Below are positions 47,535 through 58,069 of a stretch of 64,000 nucleotides of DNA, piece by piece (the first letter of the stretch is position 1; each line of letters begins with the position of its first letter). The translations under genes and the position numbers were made by a program. This DNA comes from Tipula vernalis (Eukaryota; Arthropoda; Insecta; Diptera; Tipulidae): the NCBI GenBank assembly GCA_958295665.1, contig OY282558.1:28789045-28853044 (forward strand). Reading direction: 5' to 3'. Under the pieces are notes generated by a model. That model saw only the letters and a list, made by a program, of their open reading frames with translations. It was not told the origin of the DNA and made no database searches.

Positions 47535-48370
47535 CTAATAGCTGACTTACATTTAACGACATTCGACGTCTGCAAAAAAATTGAAACACAACATGGGAAA
47601 AAGTACACAGCCCAAAAGAGAAAAAATAATTATCTGCTTAAAAAAGTCAATTGAAACCCGAGAAACAAACCCAAAAATCGTCGTATAAATATAGTAAATA
47701 ATTATAATAAGGTTACATAAACAAGAAAACCAATCATTTGTATTGGTTTATGACATTTTTTGTTTAAATTAATTTTTTAAGAGTAAAGAAAACGGATTTT
47801 TGATTTGACATCTGCATCTGCAAAAATCTTTGTATGTAAATCAGTCTTTACTAATATAGTAAAGTATTCCGATGGTAAGAGAATAGCGCCAAGTGGATTT
47901 TTTTTAATGTAAAACAAAAAATTTAAAACTGCTTTTATATGTACTCGTATACACAAAATTTAACACTGGACAGTGGCACAACTAGCCATGTGCTTCGAGT
48001 TTAAGTGGCCTCCAATTATTAGAGCCAATAAATTTACTGTTATACTCTGAAAATATAATTAAGAGGATAAGTTCAGTAAAACAATTATTCAGACGATGAC
48101 AAAATAGCTGCTTTTGCCATTGCGTCGGACCAAGAAAAATGGAATTTTGAAATGTTGAAGATGGTGATCAAATGGAATTGAGTAGTCAGATCAGTGTCTT
48201 TCAGGTTTAATTAAAAATGTATCTGTCAAAATTAATATTTCAGTTTGCAAATAAAAATGATTGAATGATTTCTTCATTTGAATTAGCGAATAAAAAACAA
48301 ATTGGTTTAAATTTTTTATTAGAATTCAACATTAGGCTCAAACAAATTATTTTGCTGGGGTCTCAAAAAA
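47535..48370. other. 3' flank of G9, with a promoter-like repeat
   Basis: No gene seen. Contains the direct repeat at 47875-47945 that matches the G9 promoter region. Confidence 0.5.
47875..47945. repeat. Direct repeat of the G9 promoter region
   Basis: GAATAGCGCCAAGTGGATTT, TTTTTTAATG and AAAACAAAA match 49101-49145 in the same orientation. One copy lies on each side of G9. Confidence 0.75.
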
Positions 48371-48374
48371 AATC

Positions 48375-49053
48375 TTAGTTACTCCACTGACAATTGAACT
48401 GTCCTTTAAGTTCCTGCAAAATTTCAATGTAGTCTGTATTTACGACCTTAGTCTCGCATATTTGTACATCCCTATAGTGATGTTGACATGACCAATCAGC
48501 TTCGAGAATTGAACAAATCGACTTATCCTTGAAAGAATTTTCATCACTAATTGACCTCGATATTTTCGCATCTTTATAGCATGTTTTTTTATTGGGGTGC
48601 AAATAGCATGACGCTCCACCATTTTGAAGAAATTCTTTAAACTTCGTGCCATCATTTTTACACATAAATTTATTAAATGTCAATAAAATGCGAGCTGCGT
48701 TCCTATAATGTTGCATTTTATCCACGTCATTGCAAGTCCCATTAATGGGTCTTGCTATTTCGTTATAACATTTATTTGATTCAGCTTTTTTGCACATCTC
48801 ACTAATATTTGGTTCTATTTCCTCATAACTAGTTTTATTTTTGGCCAAGCTTATGATTACACCTTGTATCTCCATGGCGTGTTTGATGCAAAGAATGTGC
48901 CCTAACACATACTCCATAATTTCATTCTCACAAACGGGTTTTCCGTAACCTAAAACATGGTCGTTAAATTATAATATTAACTTTAAATAATTTGAAATAT
49001 TTACCAGTTTTGGCTGTTAATATTAATAATGCGGCAATCAAAATTAGCTTCAT
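48375..49053 (-). CDS. G9: secreted 12-Cys protein, DUF1397-like
   Basis: Exons on the minus strand 49053-49005 and 48949-48375 give 207 residues. The signal peptide MKLILIAALLILTAKTGYG should be cut near residue 19. Introns b, c and d are all absent; only a remains, making this the simplest structure among the signal-peptide members. All twelve cysteines are present: PVCE, ILCI, EMCK, NKCY, GTCN, FMCK, GGASC, KTCY, SICS, WSCQ, QICE, FNCQ. N-glycosylation sites are NKT, NIS and NGT. It is bracketed by direct repeats that include its own core promoter. Confidence 0.9.
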
Positions 49054-49087
49054 TTTTTCGGTATCTGTGAGACTAAGTTGATCTTTT

Positions 49088-49135
49088 AACTGAGGGTAAA
49101 AGAATAGCGCCAAGTGGATTTCTTTTTTAATGCAA
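49088..49135 (-). promoter_or_regulatory. Candidate core promoter of G9
   Basis: On the minus strand a TATA-like CATTAAAAAAG (about 49133-49123) is followed by an initiator-like TCAGTT (49093-49088), giving a leader of about 40 nt before the start codon at 49053. Confidence 0.45.
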
Positions 49136-49199
49136 AACAAAACAATTAATACTTATCAATTACTTTATTTTTATTTATATGTACAGATGACATAAGTTA

Positions 49200-49560
49200 T
49201 AACTGATATAAGTGACCTTAAATAACTGATATAAGTATTTTATTGTGAATCTTTTATATACATACTTACTAGACGGATTTCAGTTTAATAAGTAATGCTC
49301 ATGAAAATGATTTTAAACCGCATCTAATTCAGAAAAACACAACGGACGAATTCGTGATTTTGAAAATGAAGCAGGATGGTTGAAGCAGGACTTGCTATAA
49401 TTTATAACTGGTTCACATTAATTTATACAGTCCAACAATTATCATTAGCGCCTCTGTAATGAGTTTCCTGGTTCGACGTTCAACGGCTACTCACCGAAGA
49501 AATAATCATTAAACCATGTGCAGCTTATGTACAATATTAAACAAACTTGGAGGAATAAAT
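49200..49560. other. Interval without a recognisable gene
   Basis: Short spacer between the G9 upstream region and the gypsy remnant. It has a run of GATATAAGT-type short repeats near 49203-49235. Confidence 0.45.
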
Positions 49561-49565
49561 ATTCT

Positions 49566-50111
49566 TACTGTTTTTTCTATAATAATTTATGCGGACGAAG
49601 TCATTTTGGGGATGGACTTCATGAGGGCAAATGGCTTCGTGTTGGATTTTGGACAATGAATATTGAGTAGCGATAACATCGAGCTTGTACTTAAATTTAA
49701 CGGTATGGATGCGACAGTAAGGCGAGTCACAATCAGACATTGCGAGGAGCTGCCATCGAAATCTGAAACAATTGTTGAGGAAACGGATGAACACCAGGTT
49801 AAGCAGATATTGGATAACAAGGGCCGAGGTGAGGAAAGAGGAGTGCTAGTGCCCGGTGGCTGGATGAGGGATCGTTAGGCAAACAAGCCGCACGGCGGAA
49901 GATTTGACGAAAAGCGGCTGAAACGGAACCGCGTTCTTCAATGGAAGAAGGATTCGTCGTCGAAAGTGCAGCCTACATGGACGGCACCCTACAGGACAAT
50001 AAAGGGACAAGGAGGTAAACCAAAGGTGGTGCATTTCGACAGGCTGGCCCTGTACAGAGGAGATGATTTGGGTTCTTGGGTTCGGGACGAACAGGCTAAG
50101 GTGAGGGGTAG
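49566..50111 (+). pseudogene. Gypsy-type LTR retrotransposon pol remnant with large internal deletion
   Basis: A frame at about 49566-49660 ends with DEVILGMDFMRANG, the C-terminal ILGMDF block of a gypsy-type aspartic protease, then a stop. From 49663 a frame runs through FNGMDATV to GGWMRDR, and after a stop at 49876 continues into the integrase C-terminus (WTAPYR, PKVVHFDRLALYRGDD). Reverse transcriptase, RNase H and the integrase core are gone. The purine-rich AAGGTGAGGGGTAG at 50098-50111 looks like the polypurine tract, directly before the LTR. Non-functional. Confidence 0.88.
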
Positions 50112-50988
50112 TGTGACGGTAACACCTAGGGTGTGATAGAATAAGTTAAACTAATAGCTCAATGTTTTACTGTACCAAAATGGAATTTTCCATGATAAAA
50201 CAGTTCTAAATGTTTCTACACTATTCTAACTGGAAAAGTCATGAACTTTCGACAAGTTTGGTTTGTGTATATAAAAAGGCGAACAAGATCGAATTGGATT
50301 ATTAGAATTTGGAACGCGATACGTTTGTCAATCAAGGTTCGTATCACTGGATTGTGAATAATACAAAATCAATTTAATTTATCACCAACGAAAATCACTT
50401 TATATAAATTATTCTCAAATTTTACTGCACACTTATAATTTTTATTTCCACTAAAACACTTTTTAAATCACTTTTTCTTTTTAATCTTCACACTATCGCT
50501 CACCAAATACTACTAATAATAATCTTACATGTTTACACTATCGCGTTCCAATTTCGAATAATCCAATTCGATTTCGTTCGCCTTTTTATATACACAAACG
50601 AAACTTCTAGAAAGCTCATGACTTTTCCAGTTAGAATAGCGTAGAAACATTTAGAACAATTTTACCATGGAAAATTCCATTTTAGTACAGTTAAACATTG
50701 ATCTATTAATTTAACTTATTCTATTACACACTAAGTGCCACCGTCACATTAGTATTTGGTAAGCGATAGTGTAAAGATTAAAAAGGAATTAAAAAGTGTT
50801 GTAGCGCGATTTAAAATTAATAAGTGTGCAGTAAAAGTGTGTGAATAATTTATATAAAGTGATTTTGTGAATTATAATTTATAAATTGTGTTGTAATAAT
50901 TTTTGTGTGAAATAAATAAATTCTTTGTTGATAAATTGAATTGATTTTGTTTTAATTCACAATCCAGTGATACGAACCTTGAGTGACA
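50112..50988 (+). mobile_element. Gypsy-type 3' LTR, split by a nested inverted LTR
   Basis: The LTR starts TGTGACGGTAACACC after the polypurine tract and ends CCTTGAGTGACA at 50988. Its two parts (50112-50335 and 50749-50988) are separated by 413 bp that are a reverse-complement copy of the same LTR. Some 20 bp of LTR sequence seems to be missing at the junction. Confidence 0.85.
50336..50748 (-). mobile_element. Nested solo LTR in inverse orientation
   Basis: On the minus strand it starts TGTGACGGTGGCAC (50748) and ends CCTTGATTGACA (50336), with TG...CA borders. It contains a TATATAAAAAGG motif (about 50582-50593) matching the one in the plus-strand LTR at 50268-50279. No clear target-site duplication was found. 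Confidence 0.85.
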
Positions 50989-51203
50989 AGGCAAAAACGT
51001 AACAATATATTGCAATAAAGTTATCTATAAAGCCAAGGCAATGCGTTCCACACTCGACTGCAACATTTTAAAGTAGTACAAAGTGAAGTGCTTTGTCAAC
51101 ATAACCTACAATTCTTGTGTAAAATAGAAATAAATAAAATATTTGATAGGAACCGAATGTTCAAAGCTAACGCCACCGGTATGAAAGGGTCTCAGCTTCG
51201 CAT

Positions 51204-52094
51204 TTGTGTTATTTAAAAATTTTATCATTCAGTCAGTGGATTTCAACTGACAGATGCAATTTGCAAAAGTACTCACAATCGTTAGAAGAATTTTTGGATT
51301 ACTTCATAGAGAAGTTAGAAAATCTGGTTCCTCATTACTTCATATCACTTCAACAATCTATCTTCATAAAAAACAAAAAAACTACTCTGAGACCTACAGA
51401 AGCACTTGTTTCATGTGATTTTGCAGAAAATTATTCGTTTATAATGCAGAGTGCAGCGCAGGGTTTTCATTGGAATAATAAGCAAGAGACTATTCATCCA
51501 TTTGTAATTTACATAAATGTAGATGGGAAATTGCAGTACTACAGCTTCATTGTTATATCGGATTGTGTTCATCATGTCACTGTGACACTTCATCTATTCA
51601 TCGAAAAAATGGTCCAGTTCTTGAAAACTAAAATGACGAGTTTAACCAAAATTTATTATATTACTGATGGTGCTCCAACACATTATAAAAATAAAACTAA
51701 TTTTATGAATATAAGTAAACACAAAGAGGATTTCGGAGTCGATTGTGAATGGCATTTTCATGCCACAGCACATGGAAAGGGACCATGTGATGGAGTAGGA
51801 GGTACTATCAAGAGAATGGCGTCCAGAGCCAGTCTCACTGATGAATATGATGGTATCATAACGAATGCAGCAGAATTATTCAACTGGGCTAAAACTTTAA
51901 AAACTGATATGGTTTTTGAGTTTTGTTCTGATATTGAATATAACTCAAACAAAATCCGACTTGCCAGTAGGTTCAAAAAATCGAAAACTATAAAAGGAAC
52001 TCGCGATTTCCATGCAGTTATTCCTTCAGGAGAAGGTTACTTAAATTTTAAGAAATACTCTAATAGTGAAGATTATGTTAGATTTAAAATGTAA
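51204..52094 (+). CDS. Transposase-like protein, uninterrupted C-terminal part
   Basis: A continuous frame of 296 codons. Recognisable blocks: FSQWISTDRCNLQKYS (residues 8-23), CDFAENYSF (first candidate catalytic Asp), FHWNNKQETIHPFVIY, YYITDGAPTHYKNKTNF (second candidate Asp) and HATAHGKGPCDGVGGTIKR (conserved His/Asp). I recognise these blocks from a repetitive family of transposase-like proteins in insects and other animals, but cannot name the superfamily with certainty. The N-terminal DNA-binding region is missing; the first Met was chosen only because it opens the frame, and upstream exons may exist. It ends with RFKM and is followed by AATAAA-containing sequence. The absence of stops marks it as the youngest coding transposon piece here. 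Confidence 0.75.
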   Translation: MCYLKILSFSQWISTDRCNLQKYSQSLEEFLDYFIEKLENLVPHYFISLQQSIFIKNKKTTLRPTEALVSCDFAENYSFIMQSAAQGFHWNNKQETIHPFVIYINVDGKLQYYSFIVISDCVHHVTVTLHLFIEKMVQFLKTKMTSLTKIYYITDGAPTHYKNKTNFMNISKHKEDFGVDCEWHFHATAHGKGPCDGVGGTIKRMASRASLTDEYDGIITNAAELFNWAKTLKTDMVFEFCSDIEYNSNKIRLASRFKKSKTIKGTRDFHAVIPSGEGYLNFKKYSNSEDYVRFKM

Positions 52095-52469
52095 TTATTT
52101 AAATTAGTAACCTTATTTTTAATAAAAATATTTTTACCAATACAGTTTATTTTAAATTTAATTTTACCATATATAAAGATTTGGTAGTCTTATTTAGTTG
52201 TATTTTGCAAGAAAATAATATGTTGGAGTGAAAATAAAATAAAGATTTTATTTGTATTTGCAGAAATAGAGTAGGTGATGATTTTAAAACGTGTTTTGCA
52301 AGAAAACGGAAAAAAATACATTTTTTTTTATATGTTTTATAGAATTAAATGGCAAACAAAAAAAAAAAATAAAAAAAAATAAAGAAAATATATTTTGTCC
52401 AGAAAATTGAGAAAAACCAGTTTGGTGGCCATTTTGAAAATGAAAAACTTAAATATGGTACTATTTTGG

Positions 52470-52760
52470 TAATATTTTCTTAATCCTTATTCCTACCTTT
52501 AAAATGAGCCCTATTTTATATTTTTCGGATAAATACTTTTTTTTATATTTGTATAAATGCACCACCATTTTCACCAAATTTACAAATTTTTGACCACCTG
52601 TATCTTATGCAACAACAACAACAAAAAAAAAATCGAGTTCTACAATAATTATTTTTTACCCAGTACTACACATTCAAAACATAAAAATCACAAAATTAAA
52701 ACATGACTTCCAGTCCCATATGTTGAATTTGTGATTTCACGTATTTTTCACCATATATAT
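52470..52760 (+). repeat. Interspersed repeat R3, copy 2
   Basis: CTTTAAAATGAGCCC, TTTTTCGGATAAATAC, ACATTCAAAACATAAAAATC and CACGTATTTTTCACCATATAT match 23232-23517 in order. Confidence 0.75.
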
Positions 52761-52764
52761 TTAA

Positions 52765-55700
52765 GTAAATATATTACATATTCATGTTTATATATTATTT
52801 GTGTAGGTATATAAGCACAAATAATTTTAGGTATATAAGCCAACAAAAATGTTAGGCATACATTTCTAAATAACAATGAAAAAATGACGAAACAAAATTT
52901 ACAAAATAACAAAATAAGATTAGCTGAAAATATACAAAACTATAACACTATAGAATAACAAGTAAATGTCAAACTTGTGACATTAATTATTATGATTTTT
53001 GTTGCTTTATACACTTTACGACAAAAAAACTTATTCATAAATAGAGGAATAAAACTAGAACAGCAAGCAGCTCATAATAGATGTGTTCAATCGAGCAAAA
53101 TTGATAAAAAATATCATGATATTTTATCCTACCCTCACTTCATTCCCATAATACAATATACGAGGTAGATGTATGTTATTTGAAATTGGGATATCTTATA
53201 TAAAATTATTAATATCTTTCTCTAATTTTTAAAATACTAAAATACACATTAGTGTATCTTTCTCTAATATTTAAACATTCGTTTAAATTATATTTTCTTC
53301 TTCTTTAGTTTGAAATATTCTTAGATGATACAGATTTATTCGTTTATAGTTAATTAGTTGATAGGACTATTGTTATTATTTTGTTAAATAACATTAAGTC
53401 GTTTTGCCCTATAAATAATGGTAACATGTTGAATTATGGTAATATACCAACATATACATATTATGAACACCATAATTTTTGAATAATTTTTGAATTAATA
53501 ATCGTTTTTAAATCTGATTTGCAACTTTTTTTGTCTGTATACATACATATATTCTAACTAAACATTTAAAAGTGAGGATCGTTTCAGAGTTCTTAGTTTA
53601 CTTTAATTTGTTAAATGAATCGAGCCGCTTACGGATTATTACAAACTAAGGATCACAAACTAAGGATGAGACTCGAATAAATTGATCAATGTATGAATCC
53701 ATTATTAAATGTCAAAAGTTTTAGTTAATTGTTTTTTTTTTAGTTTTGCAATATTTCAAAACCATAAAATTTTCAACTTTCCTAAATCAGGTTTTTTGAT
53801 TCAGAACAAAAAATAACTGTGAAACGATTAAATAAAACTAAAAAAATCTAAAATAAACCTTGCTTTCTTACGTAAATTTTTTGTTGTAAAGTTTCAAAGT
53901 ATCTGAAACTTTTAACCGTTCATTAGTTTGTGAGGGCTTATACCCTAGAGAGATAGACTGTGGTTTAATAAATCCGATTTAGTTAAACTAGTTTAAGTAT
54001 TCTATGCAAAAACAAAAGGATTAGCTAAAATCGAGGTTGACACACTGCGACTAATCTCGAAAAATTCACTAAATCGGTTTTATAAATCGCAGTGTGACTA
54101 GGGTATTAGGGAACTTTCTGTGGTTTATTTTAACAGTTATTTCGTATCTATCATCTATGTTCTTCGAGTATGTATTTCAAAAAAAAATTTCCAGCAGAAA
54201 CTATTGTACAAAATTAGTAATTTAGCAGATTGAAAACTCCTTACCGTATTAGCTAATTAAAACAACACATTATTATTTTGCTATAAATTATTGAGCTTAC
54301 CTTGAGTAAATTTCTTTTCTTGGTCATAAACAATATTTTTTGTTGTAAGCTACCAATATAAACAGAAAGTTTTGTTATTTATTTTCGTATAAATATCGTG
54401 TACAAGTTTGTCAATAAATTTTCAACTAAAATATTTTTAAAAATAGTTGGTATATGTTTAACCAAGAAATAAAACAACTTTATTTATTATGTAGCTATAT
54501 AGGAAGTAAAGAGTGCCCAAATAAGAGCGCCAGATTTAGTTTTGATTTCAACACATTATTTTTTTTGAATGATACTCCTAATATTTTTATTCCTTTATAT
54601 AGTAAAGAAGTCGCTTGATGTCAAACCACACGATCTGAATTTTGATTCGTGTGTCTTGAGATTACATGACCTAGATATTTTCCTCGCAACAACTTAGTTG
54701 TTTGAACAATATGTCCTATAGAATCAGTCAATTCTGGCCGAAAGAAATTAGTCATCATGGAGCTACCAACCTTATAGAAAAACTATGCGAAAGTTAAATT
54801 CGGCGCTCTTATTGGAACTTCCTTTAAAACAACATGAAACGAAAATTGGAAAACTAAAAGAAAACTTGTAAACACAATTTAGTGTATGAAAGTTGAAGAT
54901 AATTTGCTGCTTACAAATCTAAACAATAAATGGAATAACGACGGTACTTAAAGGAATAAACTCAATAAAATTCCGAATTTCTTTCTAAAACGAAGCGAAA
55001 TACAATAAAATACAAGGACATTTGTATTATCCGCCATAGAACCGCTTCTAGTGAGAAAATCGTTCGGCATTCTGGTTAGAATCAAATGATATTTTATGAA
55101 ATAAAACAGAAATGCTTAAAAGTTTTGACGACTGAAGTCTACGAATTTTCGATGATGTGCTTATTCCACTTTTACTACGGCTAAGAAAAAGTCGATTCTA
55201 AAATATTGATAATTTAACTGTAATTAACGAATATATTGATGTGACTTTAATATTTGATCGCAGCCCTCACAACACAATAAACTGCTATCGATAAAATGTC
55301 TAAAATACTGCGATGTAAAACTAACTGTTTAAAATTTGTTATTCGATCTTTACTGATCGACGAATCATATTTTACTACTGACACTGCGATCTGAATAGTC
55401 AGTAGAATACAAAATACTGGTATCAAATAAAGAAGAAAAATTTATTCTCTACTCAGCCATTTTAATGGCACGAAGACTTCTATTCGTTTGCCGTCTTACT
55501 TTGGTAAAAGTTATTCCTATTCGGACAGGTAGATAGTAGTTGAAGTTGGTTATTTTTTTTTGTTTTTGAAAAATGTATTTTCGAGTTAATAGAACAATAA
55601 AATATTTGATTGGCATTCATTTCTTAGCATAATTATAGATAAAACATAATTATTTTGTTAAAACAATAATTGTATTTTATTATAATTTTCTGATTAATTT

Positions 55701-57480
55701 ACAACAAAAAGTTCACATTAAATTTTCTATTTTGCTGATTCATTTGGACTTTTCTTAAGAAATCACGATAACTGGAAAACTAATTTTTGTGGAGGCGTAT
55801 ATTTTTCTGTACTTTCAGTGAATATTATGTCTGAAACATGGAGGATGTAGACAAAAACTCCAAAATAAAAAAAATTACGCTTCCACAAATTTTCCGCTTT
55901 TGAAATCAAATTTACGCTTTCACAAATTTTATACCATTTTCCTTGCAGAATGAGTGTAATTTGAAACTCCGAAAAAACAGTCTTACAATACTACAAAAAA
56001 TCTCCAGCGGAAATTTCAACTCCGGCCCAATGCAGAATCACAAATTGCATTCCGCTGGATTGGAATTTTTCCAGTCGAGTTACAGACCAACCCCGAATAT
56101 TAGTTAATTAATTTAGTTTTTTACTCACTATTTAGTTTTTAAAAAAAGAAAATAAATTGAAAAATTCATTTAAAAAGAACAGAAAGGAATAAAAATGAAC
56201 CGAAGAGTAGTTTTGAAAGCTGTTAAAATACCATACGTATGTATGTGCGAATATATATATGGAAAAAGCTAGGATTAATTGTCGATTAATGACTTGAAAA
56301 CAGATAGGGAACTTACACGAACAGGTCTTTAAGGTCTTTACAGAGAAAATAAATCATTTAACATTGCGGAATAATAATTTGATTTCAACTTATCTGAAGA
56401 GAGCTAAAGTTAATTTCAAAATATGAGTATGAGCGGAAAATAAAATTTTGAATGGCTACTTAATCATAAACTTTAAAAATTGTATAATTTTTAATTTTTG
56501 TTTAATTTAACAAACATTTGTTTGGTTTTGTTTTTATTATTGTTAAATTTTTGAAATCTTATCTGTATTTAGTAAAACGATTTCTTTAAATAATAAGTAA
56601 AATAAAACAAAAGACATGGATCTGAATTTCACCTATTCTCAGAAAGAGTTTTTACATATGTTTCAAAGGGCAAGCAAAAATTATGTTCAAAATCCTAAAA
56701 ACATGTTACCATCGGGAGTTTTTAGTACAACTAGTAAAGTAGGAATTGTGTGAGTCTCACCCCAAAATTATTGTTGCACTGCGAACGGTTTAAATGTTGC
56801 CTGTAACTGTTTACAGTAGAGAAAGTTGTTTTAGTAAACTGAAAATTCCAAAGAACTATTTACTGCGTCCGTGCAAAGTAGGTCCGTTCCTTAATTCAGT
56901 TTATTGAATTAGGTAACATCCCTAGTCGACGATAAATTATTTGGTCCTCAATTTGCTCTTCAGTGGAATAAAGCTACCATACGTATTAGAATAATTGCCA
57001 TGAAATTATGCAAAAATCTTGAACACAATTATTTGACTCGGCCAGGGTAGGGCTTTCGATTTAAACTTGCAGCGGTCCACTTGCGAGATTTTATAGAGAC
57101 TACATCAAAACTGACCATATGCATACAAAACATGAGTGACTGTAATCAGAAGTAGTGAGTAATCTTAAATTTAATTGATTTACTATTTTATTTTGATTTT
57201 TTCCATACTACACAAATAATAATGAGAACAAATTTGTGGGTACAAATAATTTTGTCAAAAACTTAATTAACTGTAATTTCTCCTAGAACTAAAATTGAAT
57301 AAAATTTTTGATTGAAAAGTAAAGCAGGGTAATTAAATTTATTGAATTAAAATTAATGTTTTCAAAAAGTTTTTTGAACTTTTAAAATTGTTTGTGTTAC
57401 GTTGCATAAAAAATTGAGTAGGTACAAATAATTTTGGTTAGGACTGCATAAGAAACAACTTTCAATAAAGTATTTATGAA
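52765..57480. other. AT-rich interval without a recognisable gene
   Basis: Only short frames (63 codons or fewer). A 44-codon frame at 56616 (MDLNFTYSQ...) has no recognisable domain. An inverted pair, TCCAGCGGAA / TTCCGCTGGA, lies at 56003-56062. Confidence 0.5.
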
Positions 57481-57485
57481 ACTTG

Positions 57486-58065
57486 CAATAGAGTCTTGGA
57501 AGATTATCCAGAAATTCATGATTTGATCACTTGGAGTAATTCGTGCGTACCGCAGAATAAAAATTCAATTATGGTAACTGAAATTCTAAATGTATTGAGG
57601 AAGCATCCTTATTTGAAGTAAGCATGAAATATTCAACAGCGGGTCATGGAGCGATTTAGGAAATTTACAAAATTCAAAGTGATATTGAGAAAAATCTTGC
57701 GGTTAACGAATACTTCTCACCAATGGGTCTTATCCGAATATTGAAAACGGTTAATCGTCCAGTTGTCATGCAAATGGCTGATGGCGATGTCAATGACTAC
57801 GGCTTATATTCAAAAATGTCGTTTGATTTTTCCACTGTTACGAAATACCATAATCGGTAGATTATAATGAGTCAAATTTAACAGATAGTAATATAAGACG
57901 AATAGAGAGAGAGAAGTAAAAAAGTGATCGCTACCAAATCTACCGAACCAGAAATAATGCTAAAAGTAGGTGAATTGTCGGAAATAAAAAGGAAACGCCT
58001 ACAGAAAATGTTCGTCTATATGACATCAGCGAACATACAATATTATAAAATCATTTTAAAATTAT
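57486..58065 (+). pseudogene. Decayed transposase-like remnant
   Basis: The first frame gives DLITWSNSCVPQNKNS (a second-Asp-type block in which the Asp is now Asn), VTEILNVLRKHPYLK and a stop. The next frame gives MKYSTAGHGAI, a stop, IQSDIEKNLAVNEYFSPMGL and VVMQM. Further on, GELSEIKRKRLQKMFVYM is visible to about 58065. This order is typical of a repetitive transposase-like family in insects, probably distantly related to the ORF at 51204. Frameshifts and stops make it dead. Confidence 0.65.
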
Positions 58066-58069
58066 ATGG

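Noticed and set aside
51411..51976. Minus-strand frames opposite the transposase-like ORF
   Set aside because: Shadows of the plus-strand coding frame, which alone shows conserved blocks.
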